Assembly: GCA_020025055.1 (NCBI GenBank)
Contig: JAHHST010000038.1
Coordinates: 1 to 14,106, forward strand
DNA from: Longicatena sp.
Lineage (GTDB): Bacteria > Bacillota_I > Bacilli_A > Erysipelotrichales > Erysipelotrichaceae
Direction of reading: 5' to 3'
Length of the DNA: 14,106 nt
Below the pieces are notes generated by a model, which saw only the letters and a list, made by a program, of their open reading frames with translations, was not told where the DNA came from and made no database searches. The position numbers and the translations under genes are program-made. Below, one piece after another: positions 1 through 6,522 of this stretch. Every line of letters starts with the position of its first letter. Within the stretch, counting starts at the first letter, position 1.

Positions 1-22
1 GTGAACCGAGAAAGTGATATGT

Positions 23-59
23 ACCCTCTTTACTGGACAAACCAGTAAGGAGGGTTTTT
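23..59 (+). terminator. Terminator-like hairpin that also buries the IS orfA ribosome binding site
   Basis: A 14-bp stem (23-36 with 42-55, all Watson-Crick except one G-T at 29/49) closes a 5-base loop ACAAA and is followed by TTTTT. The 3' arm contains AGGAGGG (48-54), which sits 7 bases before the ATG at 62 and would be the orfA ribosome binding site. The structure can therefore act as a terminator for transcription entering the element and can also mask the start signal in read-through transcripts. The structure is seen directly; its function is inferred from other IS elements. Confidence 0.65.
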
Positions 60-61
60 AT

Positions 62-428
62 ATGTCTAAATTCACAATCGAAAAAAAACAGAATTGTGTA
101 ACAAAAAGAAAGATGGTTATACATATTCTTATCTTACACATGAATTTGGTATAAATGCATGTGTAAGATATCCCATTCATCTTATTGATAAACATGGTGT
201 TAGTATTCTTAGAAAAGATTCAAATAAATACTATTCTCCAGAATTTAAAGAAGCTACAATTAAACGAGTTTTGATTGATGGAGAATCTAATATTCATGTA
301 TCTATTAATCTAGGACTAACCAGCAAAGGAATGCTTTCAAATTGGATTAAATCTTACATCGAAAACTGCTATAATGTCGTAGAAAAGAAAATGACTGTCA
401 AAGAACTAAAAATAAAAAACAAGGAATT
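62..428 (+). pseudogene. IS3-family transposase orfA, frameshifted
   Basis: This frame encodes the helix-turn-helix DNA-binding subunit of an IS3/IS150-type transposase. Translation from ATG 62 begins MSKFTIEKKQ, a typical orfA start with an ideal AGGAGGG site, but runs out of frame within about 15 to 20 codons. Homology continues in the frame that reads through KKKDGYTYSYLTHEFGIN (about 100-430), with a second helix-turn-helix-like stretch, YYSPEFKEATIKRVLIDGES and then LGLTSKGMLSNWIKSY. One indel near 95-105 therefore breaks the gene. The open stretch 94-477 looks like a gene, but it begins at a TTG inside the broken frame and ends in out-of-frame orfB sequence. The C-terminal leucine zipper normally present in orfA is cut short by the deletion junction near 425-430. 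Confidence 0.75.
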
Positions 429-662
429 ATTCAATCGATATCTCGTTAAGGAAACCGTTGGGATAATTCATCAATGAAAAACTTCTTTGGAAAAATGAAG
501 CATGAAATGTTTTATGGATTTTAAAATACATTCAAATCATTAGAAGAGTTAAAAAAAGCTGTGATAGATTATATTCAATCCCATAATAATTCTAGGATTA
601 CAGTAAAAGGAAAAGGTTTAACTCCTGTATAAATCGGGAATCAAGCCTTACAATTAATATAA
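429..662 (+). pseudogene. IS3-family integrase orfB, C-terminal remnant
   Basis: Only the last roughly 75 codons of the DDE integrase survive. In the frame of position 441 the conceptual product reads IIQSISR, stop, GNRWDNSSMKNFFGKMKHEM, then stop (522-524), then KSLEELKKAVIDYIQSHNNS, and later GKGLTPV before a third stop at 630-632. These are the terminal motifs of IS3 integrases. The catalytic glutamate expected in the MExFF motif is lysine here (MKNFF). The first two catalytic aspartates are absent because of the internal deletion. The frame ends at the stop at 660-662. Three nonsense codons plus loss of the catalytic residue show that the copy is long dead. Confidence 0.75.
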
Positions 663-726
663 ATTATTTTTCCTCCAACAAAGTAGTTTTACTATAGATG
701 TTCCACTTTTTTTATATGGTTTAACA

Positions 727-755
727 AAGACAAATACCTAAAAATCATGTATAAT
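727..755 (+). promoter_or_regulatory. Candidate promoter of the ypmB-dnaD-nth operon
   Basis: A perfect TATAAT (750-755) lies 17 bases downstream of AAGACA (727-732, four of six matches to TTGACA). This is suitably placed for a short leader before the ribosome binding site AGGAG at 766-770. It lies immediately after the candidate right end of the IS remnant. The -10 box is convincing; the -35 is only fair. Confidence 0.45.
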
Positions 756-777
756 AAGTAATGTTAGGAGAATGGTT

Positions 778-1233
778 ATGAAAATAAATTGGAAATCATT
801 AATTATATCTTTTTGTCTTATTTTTGTCTTATTTTTAATCATATATATTAATATTGGTTTATATATTAGTGGTCCAACTCGTAAGTATGAGCGTAAAATT
901 CAAACACAAATGGAAGTTATTAGCAAAAAATATAAAAATGTTAAAAATATTCATAGAGATGTATTTCATTATATAATGTATATTGGTGAAGGAAATCAAT
1001 GTTATTATTGGTTTAACGAAAAAGGAAAAGTTGTAGATAAAAAAGAAAAAAGCACTTATAATAAATCGAAAGTAAGCAAAATTATAAAAGATAATTATAA
1101 TGTTGAACAGTTTGAAATAAAGTTAGGATATGGATATCATAATCCAGCATATCGAATTGAATGTGAAAAAGGTACAATTTTATTGGATTATGATACATTG
1201 GAAGAAATTTATTATTTGAAAAAAGGAGAATAG
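778..1233 (+). CDS. ypmB: YpmB/TseB-like membrane-anchored protein
   Basis: The product is a 151-residue protein with one N-terminal membrane anchor (about residues 6-31, strongly hydrophobic) and a hydrophilic extracytoplasmic remainder rich in Lys and Tyr. I place it in the YpmB/TseB (DUF5590, cystatin-like fold) family because of size, topology and position directly upstream of dnaD and nth, as in Bacillus. Sequence similarity alone would be weaker evidence. In Bacillus, TseB is a cell-wall elongation factor acting with the transpeptidase PBP2A; that role here is an inference. An in-frame ATG at 772 is only one base from AGGAG (766-770), so ATG 778, spaced seven bases, is preferred. The stop lies two bases before dnaD and the dnaD ribosome binding site is inside this gene, which suggests translational coupling. 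Confidence 0.65.
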   Translation: MKINWKSLIISFCLIFVLFLIIYINIGLYISGPTRKYERKIQTQMEVISKKYKNVKNIHRDVFHYIMYIGEGNQCYYWFNEKGKVVDKKEKSTYNKSKVSKIIKDNYNVEQFEIKLGYGYHNPAYRIECEKGTILLDYDTLEEIYYLKKGE

Positions 1234-1235
1234 CA

Positions 1236-1769
1236 ATGGATTGGTGGAGAGAAAAATTTATAAATTGTCGAGATTACATGCTAGATCATTTAGATGAACT
1301 CACAATGACAAGTGATGAAACGTTATTGGTAATGTTGATTGATTTTTTTAATCAACATCAAATACCTGTCACACACGAATTATTAGCAAATAAAATGAAA
1401 AAAAATAATGAAGAAATTGATGAATTATTATCTGATTTAAGCACAAAAGGATATGTAGAAATTGCATTTCATGCAGGTAAAATTATTTTTGAAATTGATG
1501 GTGTATTTAAGGGAGCAAATGAAAAAGCGATTTCGTTCGATGATTCATTATTTGATTTGTTTGAAAGTGAATTTGGTAGACCATTATCACAAATGGAATT
1601 TCAACGATTAGCGGAATGGTTAAATATTTATGATCAAAAAATGATTGGATATGCATTGCGTGAAGCTCTAACTTATGAGCATTTAAGCTTTGATTATATT
1701 GATCGAATTTTGATTGAATGGAAAAAACGAGGATTTACTGCTGAAGAATATGAAGAAGGGAAAAGATAA
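1236..1769 (+). CDS. dnaD: DnaD-family replication initiation protein
   Basis: DnaD acts in primosome assembly at the origin and at restart sites in low-GC Gram-positives, binding and remodelling DNA together with DnaA and DnaB. The 177-residue product has an N-terminal winged helix-turn-helix (about residues 1-95) and a C-terminal DnaB_2/DDBH2 helical domain (about 105-165). The latter ends in the signature YxxxIxxxW, seen as YIDRILIEW (Y154, I158, W162). It is shorter than Bacillus subtilis DnaD (about 230 residues) because almost nothing follows the signature: only about 15 charged residues remain of the usual tail. AAGGAG (1223-1228) lies seven bases before the ATG. The stop overlaps the nth start as TAATG, indicating coupled translation. 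Confidence 0.9.
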   Translation: MDWWREKFINCRDYMLDHLDELTMTSDETLLVMLIDFFNQHQIPVTHELLANKMKKNNEEIDELLSDLSTKGYVEIAFHAGKIIFEIDGVFKGANEKAISFDDSLFDLFESEFGRPLSQMEFQRLAEWLNIYDQKMIGYALREALTYEHLSFDYIDRILIEWKKRGFTAEEYEEGKR

Positions 1770-2419
1770 TGACAACGGATGAAATATTGGATATATTAGA
1801 AGAAAGGTTTCCTGATGCACATTGTGAATTAAATCATCGTAATGCCTTTGAATTATTGGTTGCAGTTGTATTATCTGCACAGACGACGGATGCATCTGTA
1901 AATAAAGTTACACCTGCATTATTTGAGGCGTTTCCTACTCCACAAGCTTTAGGGAATGCAGAGCTAAGTGACATTGAAGAAAAAATAAAAAGAATTGGTC
2001 TATATAGGAATAAAGCAAAATCGATAAAAAATCTGAGTTTATCGTTAATTGATAAGTTTGATGGTGTTGTTCCAAGCAGTATGAAATCTTTAACTTCTCT
2101 TGCTGGAGTAGGAAGAAAAACAGCTAATGTAGTCCGTAGTGTTTGTTTTGATATTCCATCGATAGCTGTAGATACACATGTAGAACGCATATCAAAGCGT
2201 TTAGGACTTGCAAAGGTTAGTGATGATGTAGAAACTGTCGAGAACAAATTAAAGCGTAAAATCAAAAGGAATCGATGGAATAAAGCCCATCATTTATTTA
2301 TTTTCTTTGGAAGGTATCAATGTATGGCACGTAATCCAAAATGCTTTGATTGTCCATTTACCAGTTTTTGTAAAAAAGATAAATTAGATGCTTATCGATT
2401 TCAAAAAAATAATTCATAA
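1769..2419 (+). CDS. nth: Endonuclease III (DNA glycosylase/AP lyase)
   Basis: Endonuclease III removes oxidised pyrimidines and cleaves the abasic site by beta-elimination in base excision repair. The 216-residue product has the full family layout: the helix-hairpin-helix LAGVGRKTANVV with catalytic Lys117, the catalytic aspartate Asp135 in IAVDTHVER, and a C-terminal [4Fe-4S] loop with the canonical spacing C-x6-C-x2-C-x5-C (Cys185, 192, 195, 201). Its length is normal for bacterial Nth (about 210-220). The start codon overlaps the dnaD stop by one base. The pairing dnaD-nth is the same as in Bacillus. It is the last gene of its operon and is followed by two terminator hairpins. Confidence 0.97.
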   Translation: MTTDEILDILEERFPDAHCELNHRNAFELLVAVVLSAQTTDASVNKVTPALFEAFPTPQALGNAELSDIEEKIKRIGLYRNKAKSIKNLSLSLIDKFDGVVPSSMKSLTSLAGVGRKTANVVRSVCFDIPSIAVDTHVERISKRLGLAKVSDDVETVENKLKRKIKRNRWNKAHHLFIFFGRYQCMARNPKCFDCPFTSFCKKDKLDAYRFQKNNS

Positions 2420-2424
2420 TTTTG

Positions 2425-2477
2425 AATACTCTTTATCTTTAAATGTAATAACTTTTAAAAGATAAAGAGTATTTTTT
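2425..2477 (+). terminator. Terminator of the ypmB-dnaD-nth operon
   Basis: A perfect 16-bp stem (2425-2440 with 2458-2473, containing ACTCTTTATC/GATAAAGAGT) with a 17-base AT-rich loop is followed by a run of Ts to 2477. It begins only five bases after the nth stop. Confidence 0.85.
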
Positions 2478-2491
2478 ATAGAATTTATTAG

Positions 2492-2542
2492 AAAAAAAGG
2501 AAATAATCTAAATGAAATTATTTCCTTTTTTTTTTTTTTTTT
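2492..2542. terminator. Bidirectional terminator between convergent nth and ponA
   Basis: The core stem AGGAAATAAT (2498-2507) pairs with ATTATTTCCT (2517-2526). It is extended by seven A-T pairs (2492-2498 with 2526-2532) around a 9-base loop. On the plus strand it ends in a 17-T run (2526-2542). On the minus strand it is followed by seven Ts, and it starts three bases after the ponA stop. It can therefore stop ponA transcripts and any read-through from nth. Confidence 0.85.
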
Positions 2543-2545
2543 GAA

Positions 2546-5077
2546 CTAATCATCAAAAGATGATGTGGAATTTGTTGGATGTGTTATACAATCTTGGACA
2601 GCATTTTTAATGTTTTGAACAGCTCGATCAACTTCATTTTGTGTAACATCTTTCTTGTTTAATAGTGAGTTTGCGTGATTTACTGCTGCATAAAGTTTTT
2701 CAACATATTCTGTTTCATATTTTGTTGGATCCCAATAAGCTTGAGATTCATCAATTACAGTGTAGATAGCAGAAGTATCAACTGTAGTTGATTTTTTAAC
2801 TAAGCCATTTAAGGCATTATTGAACTTTTCTTTAAATTTCGTAAATTCATCATCTGTAAGATCATCTTTTTTTAATAAATTTGTAGATTCATTAATGACA
2901 TTCTGTAGGGCTTCCCATGATTCAGAAGTATAGTCATTTTTATTGTATCTACTTAAAGATTTAATTAGATTTTTTAAATCTTCTGATATAAGTTTTACAT
3001 TTTTTTCAGTTTCAGGATTGTTTTTAGCAGCATTAGCTAATTCAGATGTTTTTATTAATCCACCACCATATGGGCTAATGCCACCTGGATTTTTAATTGT
3101 TGTTGCATTACTACTTAAACCATCAAGAATATATCGATTCATTAGACCACATGTATTCATATATAACATATCCATTGATATATATGAATATCCAGGGACA
3201 AGTCCATCAAATCCATACCATGAGCAAACAGTGTAATCACTAGTGAAGTTAACCATCCATTCATCTTTCATGTTTCCACCAGCTTGCTTAATTAAATTTG
3301 GATCATCCCAGTCAGTAGTACCTGTTTTTCCATATACTGGATATGGAGCACTTCTAAATACTGGAGCCATTAGGTTGTAAGAACCGTATTGTCCATCAAT
3401 TGCTTTTTTTAGTAAATCAGCAGTCATGTAAGCAGCTTGTGGAGACATAACTTGTGTTGTTTTTGGACTGTGATTATAAGTTGTGCTTTTATCTTTGTAT
3501 TCGATTTTCTTAATCATATATGGTTCAGTATAAATTCCGTTGTTAGCAAATGATGCATATGCAGCAGCTACTTGTGTTGGGGTTGCAACAAACTGTCCAC
3601 CACCAATTGCATATAATAAATCGAATTTATCAGCAACAGAATCATTGAATCCTAGTTTTTTCAAATAATCAGTCATAAATTGATTTCCAACTTTATTAAC
3701 AAGTATTTCAGTTGTTTCAAATGCAGGAATGTTATAAGAAGCAGCAATTGCTTTTTCTAATGAAACCTTACCATGATATTTTTGATCAGAATTTCTTTTT
3801 ACATCGCCATATACCTTATAAGGGCGGTCGTTCATGATTCTTGAAGTTGCCCAGCCTAATTGATCAAATGCCATTGCATATGCAACTAATGGTTTAGAAG
3901 TAGAACCTATTTGATGTGTGTTGATCATAGCACGATCTTGATATGTTTCCGCCGAGTCATTGAATCCAGCTCCGATTGCAATAATTTCACCAGTTTTATT
4001 ATTTATAACACTAGAGGCAATTTGTAGATATGGATTATTTGGGAAATCAACAACGCTACCACTTTCAATTTCATTAATTCTATTTTGTGTAGAACGATCT
4101 AATGAAGTGTATATTTTCATAGGAACATTTGCTGGGTTTTCTCCAGTCACTTTTGTTGCTTCGCGAAGAACAGCCTCAGCATATGGTAAATATGGATTTT
4201 CATTCATATCTTTTTCTCCAACAAGTTGGAAAGCAAGCTTTGTTGATTTTGCTAGTTTATATTCTTTTTCAGAAATATAGCCATGATTAAGCATTTGAGC
4301 CAGTGTTTCGTTACGACGGTTTGTAGCGAATGCATAAAAATTTTGACCTTTTCCTTTGTTTCCAAAATAAGGGTTGTAATAATATGGAGCATTTACAACA
4401 CCTGCTAAAAATGCACTTTCACTTAAATTTAGTTGTTCAACGTTTTTTCCAAAATAGTATTGAGCACCTTTTTGAATACCACGCGCACTTGAACCAAAAT
4501 TAATCTTATTTAAATAATTAATTAAAATATCTTCTTTACTCATTTTTGAGTCTAAGCGTAAACTTAAATAAATTTCTTGTATTTTCAATTCTATTTTTTC
4601 TAAAGCAGAAATTTCATATCCATTTTCCATTGCAAGTTCTTCTTTATCTTTAATAATGAAATTATCGATTGCTTGCATTGTCAATGTTGATCCACCTTGT
4701 AATAGTGATTGAGTTTTTAGGTTATTAATAGCACTAGAAATAAAACGAGGTAAATCAAATCCGTTATGAGTAAAAAATCTAGAATCTTCAATTGCTAGGA
4801 AAGCATCAATTGTTACTTGTGGTATTTGTTCATATGTAACGATTTCTCTTTGCTCGGCACCAAATTCATAAAATTTTTTCCCATCTTTATCATATAATGT
4901 TGTTGGCTCAACGTTTTGAATTTTATCTTCAGGATTTCGGTCAGATTTACTTAATTTACCAACAACGTGACCTAACATAAAAAATCCTGTTACACCACAT
5001 AATAACACTAAGCACAGAAAAACAATAATGATATTGTTTAAAACAGATCTAGACTTATTATTTTTATTTTTTGCCAT
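2546..5077 (-). CDS. ponA: Class A penicillin-binding protein (PBP1A type) with C-terminal FIVAR-like modules
   Basis: This bifunctional enzyme polymerises glycan strands from lipid II and cross-links peptides at the outer membrane face. From the start at 5077 it has 843 residues: a basic cytoplasmic tail, a membrane anchor (about 14-36), a GT51 glycosyltransferase domain (about 60-235) and a transpeptidase domain (about 350-640). The GT51 domain has the EDSRFFTHNG motif (catalytic Glu97) and GGSTLTMQ (128-135). The transpeptidase has S392TSK395, S447YN449 and K584TG586. Residues about 695-830 form two helical repeats resembling FIVAR modules. Unusual points are LKIQE where RKxxE is expected and about a dozen extra residues before it. 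ATG 5077 is chosen over the in-frame ATG 5113 because AAGGAGGA lies eight bases upstream and the tail starting MAKNKNNKSR then leads into the anchor. The start overlaps the recU end by 14 bases. Confidence 0.95.
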   Translation of the reverse strand: MAKNKNNKSRSVLNNIIIVFLCLVLLCGVTGFFMLGHVVGKLSKSDRNPEDKIQNVEPTTLYDKDGKKFYEFGAEQREIVTYEQIPQVTIDAFLAIEDSRFFTHNGFDLPRFISSAINNLKTQSLLQGGSTLTMQAIDNFIIKDKEELAMENGYEISALEKIELKIQEIYLSLRLDSKMSKEDILINYLNKINFGSSARGIQKGAQYYFGKNVEQLNLSESAFLAGVVNAPYYYNPYFGNKGKGQNFYAFATNRRNETLAQMLNHGYISEKEYKLAKSTKLAFQLVGEKDMNENPYLPYAEAVLREATKVTGENPANVPMKIYTSLDRSTQNRINEIESGSVVDFPNNPYLQIASSVINNKTGEIIAIGAGFNDSAETYQDRAMINTHQIGSTSKPLVAYAMAFDQLGWATSRIMNDRPYKVYGDVKRNSDQKYHGKVSLEKAIAASYNIPAFETTEILVNKVGNQFMTDYLKKLGFNDSVADKFDLLYAIGGGQFVATPTQVAAAYASFANNGIYTEPYMIKKIEYKDKSTTYNHSPKTTQVMSPQAAYMTADLLKKAIDGQYGSYNLMAPVFRSAPYPVYGKTGTTDWDDPNLIKQAGGNMKDEWMVNFTSDYTVCSWYGFDGLVPGYSYISMDMLYMNTCGLMNRYILDGLSSNATTIKNPGGISPYGGGLIKTSELANAAKNNPETEKNVKLISEDLKNLIKSLSRYNKNDYTSESWEALQNVINESTNLLKKDDLTDDEFTKFKEKFNNALNGLVKKSTTVDTSAIYTVIDESQAYWDPTKYETEYVEKLYAAVNHANSLLNKKDVTQNEVDRAVQNIKNAVQDCITHPTNSTSSFDD

Positions 5078-5657
5078 TTGAGTAGTCCTCCTTAAAATAT
5101 AATGTGTCAACATTATCTAAGTAATAGAGCTTTGGGGTGAGTCCTCTGCGAATGAATGAACCATGTTTTTTAACATCTTTATATGAAATAGATTTTTTCG
5201 TTCCATTTTCGTATAAGCTAATAAGAAAATTTGCATCTAATAAATAAGTTTCATCATAATATGAAAAGCGAATGATAAAAAAGCCAATACCTCCATGAAA
5301 TAAAACTTTTTTAAGATGTTCTATTTGATGAGGATGAATACTACTAAAAGGGAATGAGGTTTTAGAGCGTGTTTCTTTTGCTTCGAAGTCGATTGCTTTT
5401 CCTTTGTAAATACCATTATAATCTGTTGTGCTTGGCGTTTTATAATAAGCTTCTACAATTTTTGCAGCTGTTCTAGCTGGATAATCAACTTTTACAACTT
5501 GAATTGGAGTGGGCTTTTTATGTATTAAAGCACGATCACAAGCACGATAATAAGCATTACTATCGTTTAAATCATCTTCCAATGACATTCCTCTGCTCAT
5601 GTGATTATCAAAAGGAATGGTATTATGTAAATTCTTCTTATTTGGATATCCAATCAT
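5064..5657 (-). CDS. recU: Holliday junction resolvase RecU
   Basis: RecU resolves Holliday junctions in recombination and chromosome segregation in low-GC Gram-positives. The 197-residue product (about 206 in B. subtilis) starts MIGYPNKKNL, matching the conserved N-terminus of the family. It contains SRGMSLEDDLNDSN, the HKKPTPIQVV segment, and the nuclease core TTDYNGIYKGKAIDFEAKET with acidic and basic metal/catalytic residues (Asp79, Asp90, Glu92, Lys94). The segment SFPFSSIHPHQIEHLKKV follows. The start has AGGTGAT close upstream. The gene precedes and overlaps ponA, the recU-ponA arrangement known from Bacillus, where a wall synthase and a recombination enzyme share an operon. No terminator separates the two. 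Confidence 0.95.
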   Translation of the reverse strand: MIGYPNKKNLHNTIPFDNHMSRGMSLEDDLNDSNAYYRACDRALIHKKPTPIQVVKVDYPARTAAKIVEAYYKTPSTTDYNGIYKGKAIDFEAKETRSKTSFPFSSIHPHQIEHLKKVLFHGGIGFFIIRFSYYDETYLLDANFLISLYENGTKKSISYKDVKKHGSFIRRGLTPKLYYLDNVDTLYFKEDYSNGKK

Positions 5658-5836
5658 TTCATCACCTAATGTATTATATCATAAGGTTTATGGTAAAGCG
5701 ATAAACATGTTTCATAAAACATATAAAAATAGTAAAATATTCATCTTTTTTATTAAAAACATGGACCATGTTAAAGAATTATTAAAAAAATCTTGCAATT
5801 TAAGGCGAATTTTGAGAAACTATAAGAGGTAGGTGA
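5658..5836. other. Divergent recU/gpsB intergenic region with a 15-bp palindrome
   Basis: This 179-base spacer must hold promoters for both directions. On the plus strand I see no convincing promoter for gpsB. The candidates TTTCAT-N17-TAAAAT (5710-5738) and TTGCAA (5793-5798, without a correctly spaced -10) are weak. At 5758-5772 lies the perfect odd palindrome AACATGGACCATGTT, and at 5703-5712 the palindrome AAACATGTTT. They share an AACATG half, so they could be operator sites. This is speculative. Confidence 0.4.
5673..5681 (-). promoter_or_regulatory. Candidate extended -10 for recU-ponA
   Basis: On the minus strand TGATATAAT (5681 down to 5673) is a perfect extended -10 element. The position 17 bases further upstream reads TCGCTT, a poor -35. 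The predicted start of transcription would fall at about 5666-5667, on the edge of the recU ribosome binding site, leaving a leader of only about ten bases. That weakens the assignment. Confidence 0.3.
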
Positions 5837-6166
5837 ATGCAAATGGATAAAAGATTTAAACTAAGCGTAGATGATGTTTTGAATAAACAGTTTAATGTTG
5901 ATTTTAAAGGATATTGTTCTCGTGAAGTTGATGAATTTTTAGATTTAGTCATTAGTGATTATCAAGAATATGAACGTATTATTGATGATTTAGGCAATCA
6001 TCTTCAAGAATATGAACATCAAATTACAGCAATGAAGGCAAAGCTTGTTGAACTTGAAGGAAAACAAGAACTTGAGTCTGAAAAACAAGAATTTGTTGGA
6101 GATAATGTTGATATTTTAAAACGATTAACTCGATTAGAAAACGAGGTTTTTCGAAAAGAAAAATAA
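5837..6166 (+). CDS. gpsB: Cell division/elongation coordinator GpsB
   Basis: GpsB is a small cytoplasmic DivIVA-like protein that shuttles class A PBPs between the division site and the lateral wall. The 109-residue product has the N-terminal DivIVA/GpsB membrane- and PBP-binding domain (LSVDDVLNKQF, then GYCSREVDEFLDLVISDYQE). A coiled coil (about 40-75) and the short C-terminal trimerisation helix (DILKRLTRLENEVF) follow. Each is diagnostic of the family. Its normal partner is a PBP1 such as the product of the neighbouring ponA. Two starts are possible: ATG 5837 (AGAGG at 5825-5829) or ATG 5843 (AGGTG at 5831-5835); the difference is two residues. The stop codon lies two bases before the predicted 5' end of rnpB. 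Confidence 0.93.
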   Translation: MQMDKRFKLSVDDVLNKQFNVDFKGYCSREVDEFLDLVISDYQEYERIIDDLGNHLQEYEHQITAMKAKLVELEGKQELESEKQEFVGDNVDILKRLTRLENEVFRKEK

Positions 6167-6168
6167 AA

Positions 6169-6521
6169 AGTAATATTGCGGCAGTCGCTAGTGCATAACT
6201 AGAGGAAAGTCCATGCTCGCACAATCTGAGATGATTGTAGTGTTTGTGCTGGATGAAACAATAAATCCAGGCAGTGTATACTGACGGCTGAAGAAAAAAA
6301 CCTAAGGGAAACTATGGTTAACTTCTATAAAAGTGCCACAGAGACGATTTTTATGGAAACATAAAAGGTGGAACGGGTAAACCCCACAAGCGAGAAACCC
6401 AAATTTGGTAGGGGAGCTTGTTGAAAATAAAATGAAATTATTCAACGAGGTGTATATAAACACAGATAAATGGCTGCCACTTTGAAAAAAGTACAGAACA
6501 TGGCTTATGCAATAAGACTTT
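6169..6521 (+). ncRNA. rnpB: RNase P RNA (ribozyme), bacterial type-B-like
   Basis: RNase P RNA is the catalytic subunit that trims tRNA 5' leaders. The universally conserved P4 region is plain: GAGGAAAGTCCATGCTCGC at about 6202-6220, and its 3' partner ACAGAACATGGCTTATGC at about 6493-6510. The core block GAAACCC followed by TTTGGTAGGGG lies at about 6395-6416. Helix P1 can be drawn between AGTAATATTGC (6169-6179) and GCAATAAGACT (6509-6519) with nine of eleven pairs, which fixes both ends. The length of about 350 nt is somewhat short compared with 401 in B. subtilis. The type-B assignment is by lineage and overall layout. I see no dedicated promoter; it may be processed from a gpsB transcript. 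A terminator follows directly. Confidence 0.95.
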
Positions 6522-6522
6522 G

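Larger units (their letters stand above)
2..723 (+). mobile_element. Degenerate IS3-family (IS150-like) insertion sequence remnant
   Basis: The remnant carries both reading frames typical of IS3-family elements, orfA (helix-turn-helix) and orfB (DDE integrase), each visibly broken. A probable left terminus TGAACCGAGAAAGTG begins at position 2. A candidate right terminus near 701-723 reads, on the opposite strand, TAAACC followed after a gap by AAAGTGG, so it is an imperfect match and the right boundary is uncertain. Between the frames most of orfB is missing, and the remaining tail has three in-frame stops. The element is therefore not autonomous. No target-site duplication can be shown because the left flank lies outside the window. 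The family assignment rests on protein motifs and is fairly secure; the exact ends are not. Confidence 0.75.

Noticed and set aside
94..477. An open 127-codon frame that could be called a hypothetical gene
   Set aside because: It begins at a TTG inside frameshifted orfA and ends in out-of-frame orfB sequence after a deletion junction. It is a by-product of a decayed IS3 element, not an independent gene.
1834..2265. Minus-strand open frame of 143 codons opposite nth
   Set aside because: It is a shadow of the strongly supported nth coding frame, with Ser/Thr/Phe-rich composition typical of antisense frames in AT-rich genes. The same reasoning removes the other antisense frames (for example 6932-7363, 10069-10404 and 12023-12292).
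5617..5832. Plus-strand open frame of 71 codons overlapping the start of recU
   Set aside because: It has no ribosome binding site, has low-complexity AT-driven composition, overlaps recU on the other strand and covers the intergenic spacer. Nothing recognisable is in the product.
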